Source: Streptomyces avicenniae
GTDB taxonomy: Bacteria; Actinomycetota; Actinomycetes; Streptomycetales; Streptomycetaceae
Length of the DNA: 64,000 bases
Direction: 5' to 3'
Assembly: GCF_000719135.1 (NCBI RefSeq)
Contig: NZ_JOEK01000002.1
Location: forward strand, 248,001 to 312,000
Shown: piece after piece, positions 9,008-18,133 of the stretch
Layout: the number at the start of each line of letters is the position of its first letter
Position numbering within the stretch: the first letter of the stretch is position 1
The notes under the pieces: model-generated
Told to the model about the DNA's origin: nothing
The model's input: the letters and a program-made list of their open reading frames with translations, nothing else
Database searches by the model: none
Position numbers and translations under genes: made by a program

Positions 9008-10300
9008 CTACTCCCCTTCGACGCGCATGATGCTCGCGACGCCGTGCACCGTGTCCAGTCCGCGCAGCTCCTCGACGGTCGCGGAGAGCGCGGCGTCCGG
9101 CGCCCGGTGCGTGACGACGACGAGCTGCGCCTCGCCGTCCTTGCCGGTCTGCCTGACCGTGTCGATGGACACGCCCTGCCCCGCGAAGACCATGGCGCAC
9201 TGCGCGAGCACACCCGGTTTGTCCGCGACGTCGAGACTGATGTGGTAGCGCGTGACGACCTTCCCCATCGGGCCGACCGGCAGCGCCGCGTACGCCGACT
9301 CGCCGGGACCGCGCCCGCCGCCGAGCCGGTTGCGGCAGGCCGCGACCAGGTCGCCGAGCACGGCCGACGCCGTGGGCACGCCGCCCGCGCCCGGGCCGTA
9401 GAACATGAGCTGCCCCGCCGCGTCCGCCTCGACGAAGACGGCGTTGTACGCCTCGCGCACCGAGGCGAGCGGGTGGGTCAGCGGGATCATCGCCGGGTGG
9501 ACGCGCGCCGTCACCGACCGGCCGTCCTCCGCGCGCTCGCAGATGGCGAGCAGCTTCACCGTGCAGCCCATCTTGCGGGCGCTGGCGATGTCGGCGGCCG
9601 TGACCTCCGTGATGCCCTCGCGGTGCACGTCGTCCAGCGCGACGCGGCTGTGGAACGCGATCCCGGCCAGGATCGCCGCCTTCGCCGCCGCGTCGAACCC
9701 CTCGACGTCGGCCGTGGGGTCGGCCTCCGCGTAGCCGAGGGCCGTGGCCTCCTGAAGGGCCTCGCCGTAGCCCGCGCCGCTCGTCTCCATGCGGTCGAGG
9801 ATGAAGTTCGTGGTGCCGTTCACGATGCCGAGGACGCGGTTGACGTGGTCCCCGGCGAGCGACTCGCGCAGCGGGCGCAGCAGCGGGATCGCGCCCGCGA
9901 CGGCGGCCTCGAAGTAGAGGTCGGCGCCGTGCTCGGCCGCGGCGGCGTGCAGCGTCGGCCCGTCCTGCGCGAGCAGCGCCTTGTTGGCGGTGACGACGCC
10001 CGCGCCGTGCGCGAACGCCGACAGGATCAGCGTCCTGGCGGGCTCGATGCCGCCGATGAGCTCCACCACGACGTCGATGTCGCCGCGCGCGACGAGCCCG
10101 GCCGCGTCCGTCGTCACCAGCCCGGGATCGACGCCGCCGCGCACCCGGTCGGGGCGGCGGACGGCCACCCCGGCCAGCTCGACCGGCGCGCCGATGCGGG
10201 CGGCGAGGTCAGCGGCGTGCGTCGTCATGAGGCGGGCCACCTGGGAGCCGACGACCCCGCAGCCCAGCAGCGCCACCTTCAGCGGACGGCTACGCACCAT
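9008..10300 (-). CDS. hom: Homoserine dehydrogenase
   Basis: NAD(P)-dependent reduction of aspartate semialdehyde to homoserine, the branch point to threonine and methionine. Seen (430 residues): Rossmann motif [14 protein letters not shown] at the N-terminus, the catalytic-domain sequences [20 protein letters not shown] and [20 protein letters not shown], and a C-terminal ACT domain (about 350-430; [14 protein letters not shown]) for threonine feedback inhibition. Monofunctional, without an aspartokinase domain. ATG 10300 is preceded by AAAGGCGAG. The 98-bp gap to lysA makes lysA-hom-thrC a probable aspartate-family operon. Confidence 0.97.
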   Translation of the reverse strand: MVRSRPLKVALLGCGVVGSQVARLMTTHAADLAARIGAPVELAGVAVRRPDRVRGGVDPGLVTTDAAGLVARGDIDVVVELIGGIEPARTLILSAFAHGAGVVTANKALLAQDGPTLHAAAAEHGADLYFEAAVAGAIPLLRPLRESLAGDHVNRVLGIVNGTTNFILDRMETSGAGYGEALQEATALGYAEADPTADVEGFDAAAKAAILAGIAFHSRVALDDVHREGITEVTAADIASARKMGCTVKLLAICERAEDGRSVTARVHPAMIPLTHPLASVREAYNAVFVEADAAGQLMFYGPGAGGVPTASAVLGDLVAACRNRLGGGRGPGESAYAALPVGPMGKVVTRYHISLDVADKPGVLAQCAMVFAGQGVSIDTVRQTGKDGEAQLVVVTHRAPDAALSATVEELRGLDTVHGVASIMRVEGE

Positions 10301-10398
10301 GTGAACTCGCCTTTCAGCTCGTGCAAGGATTCCCAGTCTCACGCACCGGGTCCCGGCCCCTGTCCCGCGTTCACTATGCGGACTGCGGCCCGCGCCGG

Positions 10399-11793
10399 TC
10401 AGCCGACGTCGAGCCCCAGCAGATCATCCTCCGTCTCGCGGCGGACGATGACGCGGGCCGCCCCGTCCGCCACCGCGACCACCGGCGGGCGGGGCGTGTG
10501 GTTGTAGTTGCTCGCCATCGAGCGGCAGTACGCGCCGGTGGCGGGCACGGCGATCAGGTCGCCGGGCGCCAGGTCGGCGGGCAGCCACGCGTCCCGTACG
10601 ACGATGTCGCCGCTCTCGCAGTGCTTGCCGACGACGCGCACCAGCATCGGCTCGGCGGCGGAGGCGCGGGAGACGAGCGCGACGGAGTACTCGGCGTCGT
10701 AGAGCGCGGTGCGGATGTTGTCGGACATGCCGCCGTCCACGCTGACGTACGTGCGCAGGCCGTGCAGCGGCTTGACGGTCCCGACCTCGTACAGCAGGAA
10801 CGCGCCCGGCCCCACGATCGCCCGGCCCGGCTCGACGGACAGGCGGGGCACGGCGAGCCGCGCCGCGTCGCACTCGCGGGCCAGGATGTCGCCGAGGGTC
10901 TTCGCGATCTGGTGCGGCTCGGCGGGGTCGTCGGCCGAGGTGTAGGCGATGCCGAGGCCGCCGCCGAGGTCCACCTCGGGCAGCTCGACGCCGTGCTCGT
11001 CGCGGATGGCGGCCAGCAGGCCGACGACGCGGCGGGCGGAGACCTCGAAGCCCGCCATGTCGAAGATCTGCGAGCCGATGTGCGAGTGCAGCCCGGCCAG
11101 CTCCAGCGCCTCCGGCCGCGCCAGCACCCGGCGTACGGCCTCGGCCGCGGTGCCGTCGGCCAGGCCGAGGCCGAACTTCTGGTCCTCGTGCGCCGTCGCG
11201 ATGAACTCGTGCGTGTGCGCCTCGACGCCGACCGTGACACGGATCAGCACCCGCTGCCGCACCCCGTGCCGCTCGGCGGCGGCGGCGACGCGGTCGATCT
11301 CCTGGAGCGAGTCGAGCACGATGTGGCCGACCCCGGCGGACACGGCGCGGTCGATCTCGGTGAGCGACTTGTTGTTGCCGTGCAGCGCGATGCGGGCGGG
11401 CGGCATCTCGGCGGCGAGCGCCGTGGCCAGCTCGCCGCCGGAGCAGACGTCGAGGTTCAGCCCCTCCTCGCGCAGCCAGCGGACGACGGCGCGCGACAGG
11501 AACGCCTTGCCCGCGTAGTAGACGTCGGCGCCCGTGCCGAACGCCTGGCGCCATGCGCGGCAGCGGGCGCGGAAGTCGGCCTCGTCGAGGACGTAGGCGG
11601 GCGTGCCCTGCTCGGCGGCCAGGCGGCGGACGCCGATCCCGGCGACGCGCACCTCGCCGTCGTCGCCGCGCTCGACCGTCTGGGACCAGACGCGGGGGTC
11701 GAGGCGGTTGAGGTCGGCGGGCGGCGCGGCGTAGTGGCCCTCGGGCAGGACGTCGGCGTGGCGGGGCCCGGCGGGGTGGGCGGAACGGCTCAT
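10399..11793 (-). CDS. lysA: Diaminopimelate decarboxylase
   Basis: Last step of lysine synthesis: PLP-dependent decarboxylation of meso-diaminopimelate. Seen (464 residues): alanine-racemase-fold barrel with the PLP lysine in [19 protein letters not shown], the phosphate-binding GGGLGIAY, the catalytic Cys motif GKHCESGD, and the active-site tyrosine region [14 protein letters not shown]. The length is slightly above E. coli LysA because of about 30 extra N-terminal residues, normal in streptomycetes. ATG 11793 lies 16 bp after the nrtL stop, so both are cotranscribed. Confidence 0.97.
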   Translation of the reverse strand: MSRSAHPAGPRHADVLPEGHYAAPPADLNRLDPRVWSQTVERGDDGEVRVAGIGVRRLAAEQGTPAYVLDEADFRARCRAWRQAFGTGADVYYAGKAFLSRAVVRWLREEGLNLDVCSGGELATALAAEMPPARIALHGNNKSLTEIDRAVSAGVGHIVLDSLQEIDRVAAAAERHGVRQRVLIRVTVGVEAHTHEFIATAHEDQKFGLGLADGTAAEAVRRVLARPEALELAGLHSHIGSQIFDMAGFEVSARRVVGLLAAIRDEHGVELPEVDLGGGLGIAYTSADDPAEPHQIAKTLGDILARECDAARLAVPRLSVEPGRAIVGPGAFLLYEVGTVKPLHGLRTYVSVDGGMSDNIRTALYDAEYSVALVSRASAAEPMLVRVVGKHCESGDIVVRDAWLPADLAPGDLIAVPATGAYCRSMASNYNHTPRPPVVAVADGAARVIVRRETEDDLLGLDVG

Positions 11794-11809
11794 GGTTCTT
11801 CTCTCACGT

Positions 11810-12559
11810 CTACATGTGGTCGGGCGCGCTGATGCCCAGCTGGAGCAGGCCGTCGGCGAGCACCGTCCCGGTGGCCTGGGCGAGGGCGAGCCGGGCGCGG
11901 TGGACGGCCGTGGGTTTCCCGTCGCCGACGGGCAGCGCCGCCCGTCCGTGACCGGTCGCGGCGAAGGCGCGGGCGACCTGGTCGAGCCAGGGGGCGGGGC
12001 GGACGGGGGGCCGTTCCCCCAGGAGCGCGAGCAGGGCCCGCTCGGCGGCGTCGTAGGGGGCGGCGCCGGGCTCGGGCGTGACGCCGAGGGCGTCGGCGGC
12101 GCGGGTGACGGCGCGGGAGCGGGCGTGGGCGTGGCGGACGCGGAACAGCGGGTTCCCGTCGCGCTGCACGAGCAGCCCGGGCCCTGGCGCCGTGCCGGTC
12201 GCGGCGGCCCAGCGGGCGATGTCGCGGGCGGGGTCCTCGGGCAGGGGCGTGGGGCGGGGACGGGCGAGGAGCTGGGTGAGGAGTCCGGCCTCGTCGTCCA
12301 CGGCGATGGTGAGGAACGCCGTGCCGGTGATCTCGACGGTCCGCACGCCGGGGACGGCGAGGAGGCCGTCGCGCAGGACGCGTGCCACGTCGCGGGCGTC
12401 CCGTCCGGCGGTGGCGGCGAGCCGCAGCGCCACGGGCGTGGCCCAGCCGGGGCGCCCGTGGGGGGCGCGCCTGAGCGCGACCGCCTCGGGCCCGGCGACG
12501 ACGCCGAGACCGTCGCGCGCGGTGCGCAGGACGGCGTCGGAGAGCTGGGCCGGGGTCAC
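11810..12559 (-). CDS. nrtL: ArgS-related anticodon-binding protein NrtL
   Basis: 249-residue protein with the DALR-type anticodon-binding fold of arginyl-tRNA synthetase at its C-terminus ([12 protein letters not shown] through [17 protein letters not shown], ending like ArgS DPVM-type tails). The catalytic HIGH/KMSKS core is absent, so it cannot aminoacylate. In streptomycetes such a protein sits directly upstream of lysA; its function is unknown. GTG 12559 overlaps the stop of the upstream response regulator by 4 bp (GTGA), giving translational coupling. A tRNA-Arg gene lies 550 bp upstream, a coincidence or a functional hint. Confidence 0.75.
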   Translation of the reverse strand: MTPAQLSDAVLRTARDGLGVVAGPEAVALRRAPHGRPGWATPVALRLAATAGRDARDVARVLRDGLLAVPGVRTVEITGTAFLTIAVDDEAGLLTQLLARPRPTPLPEDPARDIARWAAATGTAPGPGLLVQRDGNPLFRVRHAHARSRAVTRAADALGVTPEPGAAPYDAAERALLALLGERPPVRPAPWLDQVARAFAATGHGRAALPVGDGKPTAVHRARLALAQATGTVLADGLLQLGISAPDHM

Positions 12560-12951
12560 GGGGCAAGCGTACGAGAGGCCGGGCGGCCCTCGGCGCACAG
12601 CGTCCGTACGAGGCGGACCAGCTCGGCGGGCTCGAACGGCTTGGCCAGCACCGCGTCCACCCCGCCCGTGCACACCCCGGCCCCGGCGCTGGCGCTCACG
12701 AGGACGAGGGGGATGCCGACCGTGCGGGGGTCGAGCCGGAGGCGGTCCACGGTGCGCAGCCCGTCGAGGCGGGGCATGGCGAGGTCGAGGGTGATCACGT
12801 CGGGGCGGAACGCGTGGACGCTCTCCAGGCACTGGGCGCCGTCGGCCGCGGTCATGACCTCGAAGCCGTCGAGTTCGAGGTTGACCCTGATCAACTGCCG
12901 GATCACCTGACTGTCATCGACGACAAGGACCCGCCCAAAAGCGCCTGGCAC
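12556..12951 (-). CDS. Single-domain response regulator (CheY-like)
   Basis: 131-residue stand-alone receiver domain. Seen: the acidic pair in RVLVVDDSQ, the phospho-acceptor Asp in DVITLDLAMPRLDG, the conserved Ser of VLVSAS and the Lys of LAKPFEP. No output domain and no histidine kinase nearby, so its partner is unknown. GTG 12951 is chosen because TACGCT lies 6 nt upstream on the minus strand, the typical -10 spacing of a leaderless Streptomyces transcript, and no Shine-Dalgarno is present. First gene of the RR-nrtL-lysA-hom-thrC series. Confidence 0.85.
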   Translation of the reverse strand: MPGAFGRVLVVDDSQVIRQLIRVNLELDGFEVMTAADGAQCLESVHAFRPDVITLDLAMPRLDGLRTVDRLRLDPRTVGIPLVLVSASAGAGVCTGGVDAVLAKPFEPAELVRLVRTLCAEGRPASRTLAP

Positions 12952-13107
12952 ACAGCCAGCGTAAGCGCGTACTTCCGCCGCTGTCCGGGCTTTACGGCAA
13001 CTTCTACCCGGCGGTAGCGCGCCCCGCACCCGCGTGCGGAAACGGCGGTGCGGACCCACCGGACCGAGCTGGTAAGGTTCTTCCCGTCGCCCCAGGGCGG
13101 CGGATGC

Positions 13108-13179
13108 GCCCCCGTAGCTCAGGGGATAGAGCAACGGCCTCCGGAGCCGTGTGCGCAGGTTCGAATCCTGCCGGGGGCA
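13108..13179 (+). tRNA. tRNA-Arg (anticodon CCG)
   Basis: 72-nt tRNA: acceptor arms GCCCCCG (13108-13114) and CGGGGGC (13172-13178) with discriminator A13179. D-arm GCTCAGGGGATAGAGC, anticodon stem-loop ACGGC-CTCCGGA-GCCGT with anticodon CCG, T-arm GCAGG-TTCGAAT-CCTGC. CCA is not encoded. It decodes CGG, a common Arg codon at this GC content. Its 3' side faces the integrase remnant at 13320-13592, which suggests this tRNA served as an integration site. Confidence 0.97.
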
Positions 13180-13228
13180 CTTCGCGTGGACATCGAGGAT
13201 CGCTCCTCTGACCAGCACAGGTGTCATC

Positions 13229-13269
13229 AGACAGGGCCGGACTCAGTCCCATTGAGTCCGGCCCTGTCT
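13229..13269. terminator. Strong bidirectional hairpin between tRNA-Arg and integrase remnant
   Basis: Perfect 17-bp stem: left arm 13229-13245 (AGACAGGGCCGGACTCA) and right arm 13253-13269, with a 7-nt loop. No long T-run on either side. It can end tRNA-Arg transcription from the left and the integrase-remnant transcript from the right. Such dyads near tRNA-integrase junctions may also be left from the mobile element. Confidence 0.75.
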
Positions 13270-13319
13270 CGCTGTCCAGCGGTGTTCACGCGTGAGTGGC
13301 GCGTGGGCTCACGCGCCTG

Positions 13320-13592
13320 TCAGGCCCATCCCATGGCCTGCTCGATCTTCCGATTGTTCACCTCCTCGTGGCCGTCGATGCAGCCCTCGTAGCGGCGGTG
13401 GATGACCTCGGGCGAGTTCCCCGCCCGCCTGGCCACCTCGGCCACGGGCACACCGGCGTTGAGCCACGTCGTGATGCAGGTGTGCCGCAGGTCGTAGGGG
13501 CGCTCGCGACCAGCACTCCCCCACGCTCGTTCGGTGAGGAGCCCTCCGTCCGCAGCTTGACGCGTCCTACGCAGCTTCAGACGGTCACGCAT
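13320..13592 (-). pseudogene. Tyrosine recombinase (integrase) C-terminal remnant
   Basis: Only the last 60-70 residues of a Streptomyces-type tyrosine integrase remain. Box II RPYDLRHTCITTWLNAGVP carries the catalytic Arg-His, then AGNS (usually AGHS), and RRYEGCID holds the nucleophile Tyr, followed by a normal C-terminal end. The N-terminal arm-binding and core-binding domains and the first catalytic Arg are missing, so it cannot recombine. It ends 140 bp from tRNA-Arg and points toward it, as integrases at tRNA attachment sites do. Its upstream edge is overrun by the Imm53-like gene (TGATG overlap), so the break is old and clean. Confidence 0.8.
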
Positions 13593-14032
13593 CAAGGGTG
13601 ATCCGAAGACGAATCGCCTTCAGCGAATGTAAGGAATATCTCGATGACCCGTTCCAAAGAGTGAGGGTCACAAGCCGCGTTGAAGCGCGATCCATTGCTC
13701 TCCACGAAGAACCACGACGACTCGGAATCGGTATTTTTGCACGCGAACCTACGCCCCTCCAACGGTGTCTCGGAGAGGTCGATCTCCAAGGACCATCCCG
13801 GGTTGTCCAGCGTTTGGATGCTGATCCCGAACTCGTGCTCCCAATCTCCGTCACACGCGCTGGAATACCATTCCTGCAGCCTTGACAAGGCTTCACCCAC
13901 GGGGTCCTCCTCGGACGGATCTGCCACAGTCCGGTTGGTCTTGCGGAACCATCCGACAGGTTCACGTGTCGGCATGGGTATGTGAGTTCGCGCTGGATTG
14001 CCCAACTGAGGCTTCTCCGCCACATTCCACAT
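13592..14032 (-). CDS. Imm53-like immunity protein
   Basis: 146 residues. The region from about residue 45 on (LQEWYSSACDGDWEHEFGIS, then QTLDNPGWSLEIDL) matches the Imm53 immunity-protein pattern as I remember it: small cytoplasmic proteins that neutralise toxins of polymorphic-toxin or contact-dependent systems. ATG 14032 forms a TGATG overlap with the stop of the upstream gene, so the two are translationally coupled. Base composition is clearly lower in GC than its neighbours, consistent with transfer. No toxin gene lies in this window, so it is an orphan immunity gene by what can be seen. The first 45 residues look unconserved. Confidence 0.7.
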   Translation of the reverse strand: MWNVAEKPQLGNPARTHIPMPTREPVGWFRKTNRTVADPSEEDPVGEALSRLQEWYSSACDGDWEHEFGISIQTLDNPGWSLEIDLSETPLEGRRFACKNTDSESSWFFVESNGSRFNAACDPHSLERVIEIFLTFAEGDSSSDHP

Positions 14033-14382
14033 CAAGAGACTTCGCCCCGTCGCGTGCGGAACAATGCATCGCCGGGAGGTTTCCAGGCAATTCCCTCGCG
14101 CCTCAGCCGATCAAGTATCCACTCACGCCCGATCGGGTCAGCGACGCTCCATGCATACAGAAAGGGACGCTCCCGCCGCGCACCCCGGAAACTTATGCGA
14201 CGAACTCCTCCGCGCCGCAGGGAAACATCCGGCATGTTGTGACACATGTCGGCGAGCCACGCGATACACGCGACATAGTCGTCGCTCGGCCACATCTCCA
14301 CCGGCTTCGCCCGTCGCGCCATCGCCCTCATTTCGAGAAGGGCGATATTTTTCAGGAACGATCCGACATGCCAGTCGTCCAT
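14032..14382 (-). CDS. Hypothetical protein coupled to the Imm53-like gene
   Basis: Not recognised. 116 residues from ATG 14382 (TTG 14403 or GTG 14391 would add a few). Soluble, Trp-rich, with a helical N-terminal half (GSFLKNIALLEMRAMARRAKP) and a basic middle; no signal peptide or membrane helix. Its stop overlaps the Imm53-like start (TGATG). Like its neighbour it is lower in GC than the surrounding DNA and lies in the scar next to tRNA-Arg. It could be a second immunity or antitoxin-like gene; this rests on context only. Confidence 0.5.
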   Translation of the reverse strand: MDDWHVGSFLKNIALLEMRAMARRAKPVEMWPSDDYVACIAWLADMCHNMPDVSLRRGGVRRISFRGARRERPFLYAWSVADPIGREWILDRLRREGIAWKPPGDALFRTRRGEVS

Positions 14383-14539
14383 CCGTCTCACCAGCCACCC
14401 CAATCGTCACGGAAGAATTCCATGGCCGTTGCGCACTGCACAAGAGGTGCCCATTCGCTACCGAAGGCGCCAATGCCCGTCGGCATCCACGGCCAGGACG
14501 GTGCCGCGGCGCCGGGGGGCGGTTCGTAGACTGGCGAGG

Positions 14540-15376
14540 GTGGAGCAGCGTACGACCAGCGTGATGACGGCGCGTCCGGCGCCCGCCTTGCGGCGGTACG
14601 TCGGCTCGTACGCCGGTTTCGACCTTCGCGGGTTCCCGGCGGGGGTGCACTGCGGCCCGCCGGGCCGCGTGCTCACCGCGGTGATCAGCCTGTCCGACCC
14701 GTTGGAGGTGGCGGCGGGCGTGGACGACGGGTCGCCGGTCACCCGCTTCGGCAGCGTGGCCGGTGGGCTGATGTGCCGGTCCGTCGCGATCCACCACGAC
14801 GGACGCCAGCGGGGCGTGCAGGTGGCGCTGACACCGCTCGGGGCCCGGGCCGTCTACGGGATGCCCGCCGCCGCGCTCGCCCACCGGCTGGTCCCCCTCG
14901 ACGAGCTTCTCGGAGCGCTCGGCGTCGAGTTGGTCGATCGGCTCCGGGCGGTGACGACCTGGGCCGGGCGGTTCGCCGTGCTGGACGAGGTGCTCCTGCG
15001 AGCCGTCGGCCGCGACGCCGGGGGCGCCCCCCTGCCCCGGGTGCGCCCCGAGGTGGCCGAGGCGTGGCGCCGCCTCGTCGCCGCGCGGGGCCGCGTGCAG
15101 GTCGGGGCGGTGGCCGCGGAGCTGGGCTGGAGCCGCCGGTACCTCACCGAGCGGTTCCGCGGGGAAGTGGGCCTGTCGCCGAAGACCTTCGCCCGCGTCC
15201 TGCGGTTCGAGCACGCGCACCAGTTGGCGACGGCGCACGCCCCGCTCCCGTGGACCGACGTGGCGGCCGTCTCCGGCTACGCCGACCAGGCCCATCTCGT
15301 CCGGGACTGGCGCGAGTTCACGGGCCGGTCGCCGACGGTCTGGCGTCGCGGCGAAGTGCTGCTCAAGGCCGGGTAG
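14540..15376 (+). CDS. AraC-family transcriptional regulator
   Basis: 278 residues: an N-terminal DUF6597-type region (ALRRYVGSYAGFDLRGFPAG) and a C-terminal AraC/XylS double helix-turn-helix from about residue 180 (VQVGAVAAELGWSRRYLTERFRGEVGLSPKTFARVLRF and WTDVAAVSGYADQAHLVRDWREFTGRSP). GTG 14540 is preferred because TAGACT lies 7 nt upstream, a leaderless promoter layout. The cupin gene 67 bp downstream on the same strand is a plausible target or partner. Ligand unknown. Confidence 0.85.
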   Translation: MEQRTTSVMTARPAPALRRYVGSYAGFDLRGFPAGVHCGPPGRVLTAVISLSDPLEVAAGVDDGSPVTRFGSVAGGLMCRSVAIHHDGRQRGVQVALTPLGARAVYGMPAAALAHRLVPLDELLGALGVELVDRLRAVTTWAGRFAVLDEVLLRAVGRDAGGAPLPRVRPEVAEAWRRLVAARGRVQVGAVAAELGWSRRYLTERFRGEVGLSPKTFARVLRFEHAHQLATAHAPLPWTDVAAVSGYADQAHLVRDWREFTGRSPTVWRRGEVLLKAG

Positions 15377-15442
15377 TCCGCGTCGGCCTCCGTTCCCTTT
15401 CCTTCAAGACCACCCGGGCGCCGACCGGTGACGATCGTCGGC

Positions 15443-15910
15443 ATGAGACTTGTCCACCACGAACGCGACGCCATCGTCCTGCGGACCACCCCCGTGCACC
15501 TCGGCCTGGGATCGAGGGCGAGACCCATCGAGGGCTTCGCCTGGGATCCTGAGGTGCTCGGGGCCTACAGCGCCGCGACCGCGGCGGACGGCGCCGAGGG
15601 CCGGTTGGTGACCATCCACGACGGCGACGGCCCCGGCGACCATTGGGAACGCCACCCTTCCGGTGACGAACTGATCATCTGCCTCAGCGGGTCGGTGACG
15701 GTCATCCGCGACGTGGAGGGGGTGACCGAGCGCGTGCCGCTCGGGCCGGGCGAAGCCACCGTCAACCCGGCCGGGGCATGGCACGCGGTCGATATGGACG
15801 GCGCGGCGTCCATCCTGACCGTCACCCCCGGCCTCGGCACCGACCACCGTCCGCGGACCGCCACCGGCCCGGCCGAGTCCATCGGCACGCCCGGCGACCA
15901 CGTGCCCTGA
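15443..15910 (+). CDS. Cupin-domain protein
   Basis: 155 residues with a single cupin barrel. Cupin motif 1 is around GDHWERHPSGDELIICLSG (G, H, H and E metal-ligand positions) and motif 2 is GEATVNPAGAWHAV. Such small cupins bind a metal and act as isomerases, dioxygenases or sensors; nothing here indicates which. ATG 15443 is chosen, with an in-frame ACG/ATG region 15 bp upstream as alternative. It lies downstream of the AraC gene in the same direction and convergent to a second cupin, separated by a strong hairpin. Confidence 0.8.
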   Translation: MRLVHHERDAIVLRTTPVHLGLGSRARPIEGFAWDPEVLGAYSAATAADGAEGRLVTIHDGDGPGDHWERHPSGDELIICLSGSVTVIRDVEGVTERVPLGPGEATVNPAGAWHAVDMDGAASILTVTPGLGTDHRPRTATGPAESIGTPGDHVP

Positions 15911-15923
15911 CGGGGACACGTCG

Positions 15924-15957
15924 CGACCGGGGCGCCCGTCAACGGGCGCCCCGGTCG
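15924..15957. terminator. Bidirectional terminator between convergent cupin genes
   Basis: Perfect 15-bp stem CGACCGGGGCGCCCG (15924-15938) / CGGGCGCCCCGGTCG (15943-15957) with loop TCAA, placed in the 53-bp gap between two convergent stop codons. Confidence 0.85.
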
Positions 15958-15963
15958 TGCGGC

Positions 15964-16359
15964 TCAGAGGTCGAGGGCGTGTCCGGTCGTCGGGTCCACG
16001 TGGTCCGGGATCGCGTCGTGGCGATCGCCCACGTTGGACGTCCCGGTGGGCTCGAACATGAGGATCGCGGCGCCTGACGGGGCCTCGGGCTTGTGCTCGG
16101 TGCCCCGTGGGACGGTGAACACCGCCCCCTTCGGCAGGACGACCGTGCGCTCCCCGCCCGGCTCGCGCAGGGAGATCCGGAACTCGCCGTCGAGCACGAG
16201 GAAGAACTCGTCGGTGTGGTCGTGGACGTGCCAGAGGTGTTCGCCCTCGACCTTGGCGATGCGGACGTCGTAGTCGTTGACGCGCGTCACGATCCGAGGG
16301 CTCCACAGGGCGTCGAACGAGGCCAGGGCGTCGCCGAGGGGAATGGGTTCGCTGCTCAT
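15964..16359 (-). CDS. Cupin-domain protein
   Basis: 131 residues, a second cupin, not obviously a paralogue of the one at 15443. Metal-ligand motif 1 is HLWHVHDHTDEFFLVLDGEF (two His, Glu) and motif 2 is VPRGTEHKPEA. ATG 16359 is used; ATG 16368 (MGH) is in frame. No Shine-Dalgarno, so probably leaderless. It is divergent from the GlxA-type regulator at 16413 with 53 bp between starts, so both likely share control, and the regulator may act on this gene. Confidence 0.82.
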   Translation of the reverse strand: MSSEPIPLGDALASFDALWSPRIVTRVNDYDVRIAKVEGEHLWHVHDHTDEFFLVLDGEFRISLREPGGERTVVLPKGAVFTVPRGTEHKPEAPSGAAILMFEPTGTSNVGDRHDAIPDHVDPTTGHALDL

Positions 16360-16412
16360 GTGGCCCATCGTGCGCGGTTCCGTGGGGCCACGGTGAGTGC
16401 TAGGAATCGCAT

Positions 16413-17405
16413 ATGCCGAAAGAATCCTCGCACGCGGTCCCCACGGCGGGCGCGCACCGGGTGGTCGTGATCGTGGACGAGAACTCGAACCCTTTCGAAC
16501 TCGGCTGCGCGACCGAGGTCTTCGGGCTGCACAGGCCGGAGCTCGGGCGTCGTCTCTACGACTTCGGGCTCTGCTCCCCTGAGCCCCGCACCCTGATGCG
16601 GGACGGGTTCTTCGTGCTCACGGGAGTCGCCGGGCTGGAGGCGGCCGACGCGGCGGACACCCTGATCGTCCCGAACCGCCCGGACACCGACGTGCCGCGC
16701 CGTCCCGCCGTCCTCGACGCCGTCCGGCGGGCGCACGCGCGTGGCGCGCGCCTGATCGGCTTCTGCAGCGGGGCCTTCACGCTGGCGGAGGCGGGCGTCC
16801 TCGACGGGCGGCGGGCCACCGCGCACTGGCAGTGGGCCGACGTCTTCCGTGCACGCTTCCCGTCCGTGCGGCTCGAATCGGACGTGCTGTTCGTGGACGA
16901 CGGCGACATCCTCACCTCCGCGGGCAGCACGGCCGCGCTCGACCTGGGGCTGCACGTGGTCCGGCGCGACCATGGCGCGGAGGTCGCCAACTCCGTGAGT
17001 CGGCGGCTGGTCTTCGCGGCGCACCGGGACGGCGGGCAGCGGCAGTTCGTGGAGCGCCCCATGCCCGACGTGCCGGACGAGTCCCTGGCCCCCGTCCTGG
17101 CCTGGGCCCAGGAACGGCTGGACGCGCCGCTCACCGTGTCCGGCCTCGCGGCGCGGGCGGCGGTCAGCCAGGCGACACTGCACCGCCGCTTCCGTGCCCA
17201 GCTGGGCACGACGCCGTTGGCGTGGCTCACGGGGGAACGGCTCGCCCTGGCATGCCGGTTGATCGAGCGGGGTGAGTCACGTTTCGAGGTGGTCGCGCGG
17301 CGCAGCGGGCTCGGTACCGCCGCTCATCTGCGCCTGCTGATGCGCCGCGAGACCGGCATCACCCCGTCGGCGTACCGGCGCCGGTTCGGGCCCGAGGTGT
17401 CCTGA
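16413..17405 (+). CDS. GlxA-family transcriptional regulator (DJ-1/PfpI + AraC HTH)
   Basis: 330 residues. The N-terminal class-I glutamine-amidotransferase-like DJ-1/PfpI domain (about 12-190) has the nucleophile-elbow Cys in LIGFCSGAFTLAEAG. The C-terminal AraC double helix-turn-helix (about 225-325) has LTVSGLAARAAVSQATLHRRF and FEVVARRSGLGTAAHLRLLMRR. This FtrA/GlxA architecture is a regulator, not an enzyme, in characterised cases. TAGGAA lies 6 nt before the ATG and no Shine-Dalgarno is seen, so leaderless. It ends 12 bp from the convergent HNH gene. Confidence 0.9.
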   Translation: MPKESSHAVPTAGAHRVVVIVDENSNPFELGCATEVFGLHRPELGRRLYDFGLCSPEPRTLMRDGFFVLTGVAGLEAADAADTLIVPNRPDTDVPRRPAVLDAVRRAHARGARLIGFCSGAFTLAEAGVLDGRRATAHWQWADVFRARFPSVRLESDVLFVDDGDILTSAGSTAALDLGLHVVRRDHGAEVANSVSRRLVFAAHRDGGQRQFVERPMPDVPDESLAPVLAWAQERLDAPLTVSGLAARAAVSQATLHRRFRAQLGTTPLAWLTGERLALACRLIERGESRFEVVARRSGLGTAAHLRLLMRRETGITPSAYRRRFGPEVS

Positions 17406-17416
17406 CGGCGGGCGCC

Positions 17417-18133
17417 CTACTCCCGGCGTATGGACGCCCGCAGCTCGGCGGGCGTGAGCCATGGCGCACGCCGGTGGATCATCCGGTGACAGTTCGCGCA
17501 GATCAGCGCCAGGTCCCCGAGACGGGTCCGCGTCTCGCCCGTGAGATGCAGCGGGACGACGTGGTGGACCTCGATGTATCCGGCCCCGCGCGCCCCGTAG
17601 CGCGCCTCGAAGTCGAAGTCGCACGCCTCACAGGCGAGCCGCCCGCCTCGGCCGAGGGCGTCCGCGATCTTCCGTCTCCGCACCGTCCGGTCACGCTCCC
17701 GGGCGAGGTGGCGCCTGAGCAGGAGCCTGCCCTCCGGTGCGCTGTACTCCTCCGCCTCCTCGACGGCGCCTTCCGGCAGGCCACGGAAGGCACCCGACGC
17801 GACACCTTCCCTGATGAGGTGGGCGGCCCTGGCCATCTCGTCCGGTCTGGTCTCGAAGGCGCGGACGACCTCGCCGTCCAGTGCGCTGCCGTGGGTCGTC
17901 ACGCCGTCGAAGCCCGTGCGGCGCGTGGCAAGATCGACGCTCTTGCGCCCGACGCCGTTGGGATTGCGGAACTTCTCGCCCCGGACGGATTCGGGGTGGA
18001 TCGGCATGAGCCGCAGAAGCTCCGACAACGCGACGACGCGCGCGTCCTCCGGGTACAGGCGCTTCCAGCCGTTCCTGACGACCAGGTCACAGACGAGGAT
18101 CACCTCGTCCTGCGACCAGTGCGGACTCCGCAA
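17417..18133 (-). CDS. HNH endonuclease (McrA-like)
   Basis: 238 residues. The C-terminal HNH nuclease has CEACDFDFEARYG (first CxxC zinc pair), YIEVHHVVPL (catalytic HH), and LALICANCHRMIHR (second CxxC and final His). The N-terminal SPHWSQDEVILVCDLVVRNGW segment recurs in actinobacterial HNH proteins of this size and supports the TTG start at 18133, the only start that includes it (GGTGGGAC upstream). Resembles McrA-type enzymes that cut modified DNA, but modification specificity cannot be inferred. No methyltransferase nearby. Confidence 0.85.
   Translation of the reverse strand: MRSPHWSQDEVILVCDLVVRNGWKRLYPEDARVVALSELLRLMPIHPESVRGEKFRNPNGVGRKSVDLATRRTGFDGVTTHGSALDGEVVRAFETRPDEMARAAHLIREGVASGAFRGLPEGAVEEAEEYSAPEGRLLLRRHLARERDRTVRRRKIADALGRGGRLACEACDFDFEARYGARGAGYIEVHHVVPLHLTGETRTRLGDLALICANCHRMIHRRAPWLTPAELRASIRRE

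Noticed and set aside
14400..14540. Right-hand attachment copy of the tRNA-Arg 3' end
   Set aside because: Only an eight-base GCCGGGGG similarity was seen; no convincing repeat of the tRNA 3' part, so the right boundary of the scar is undefined.
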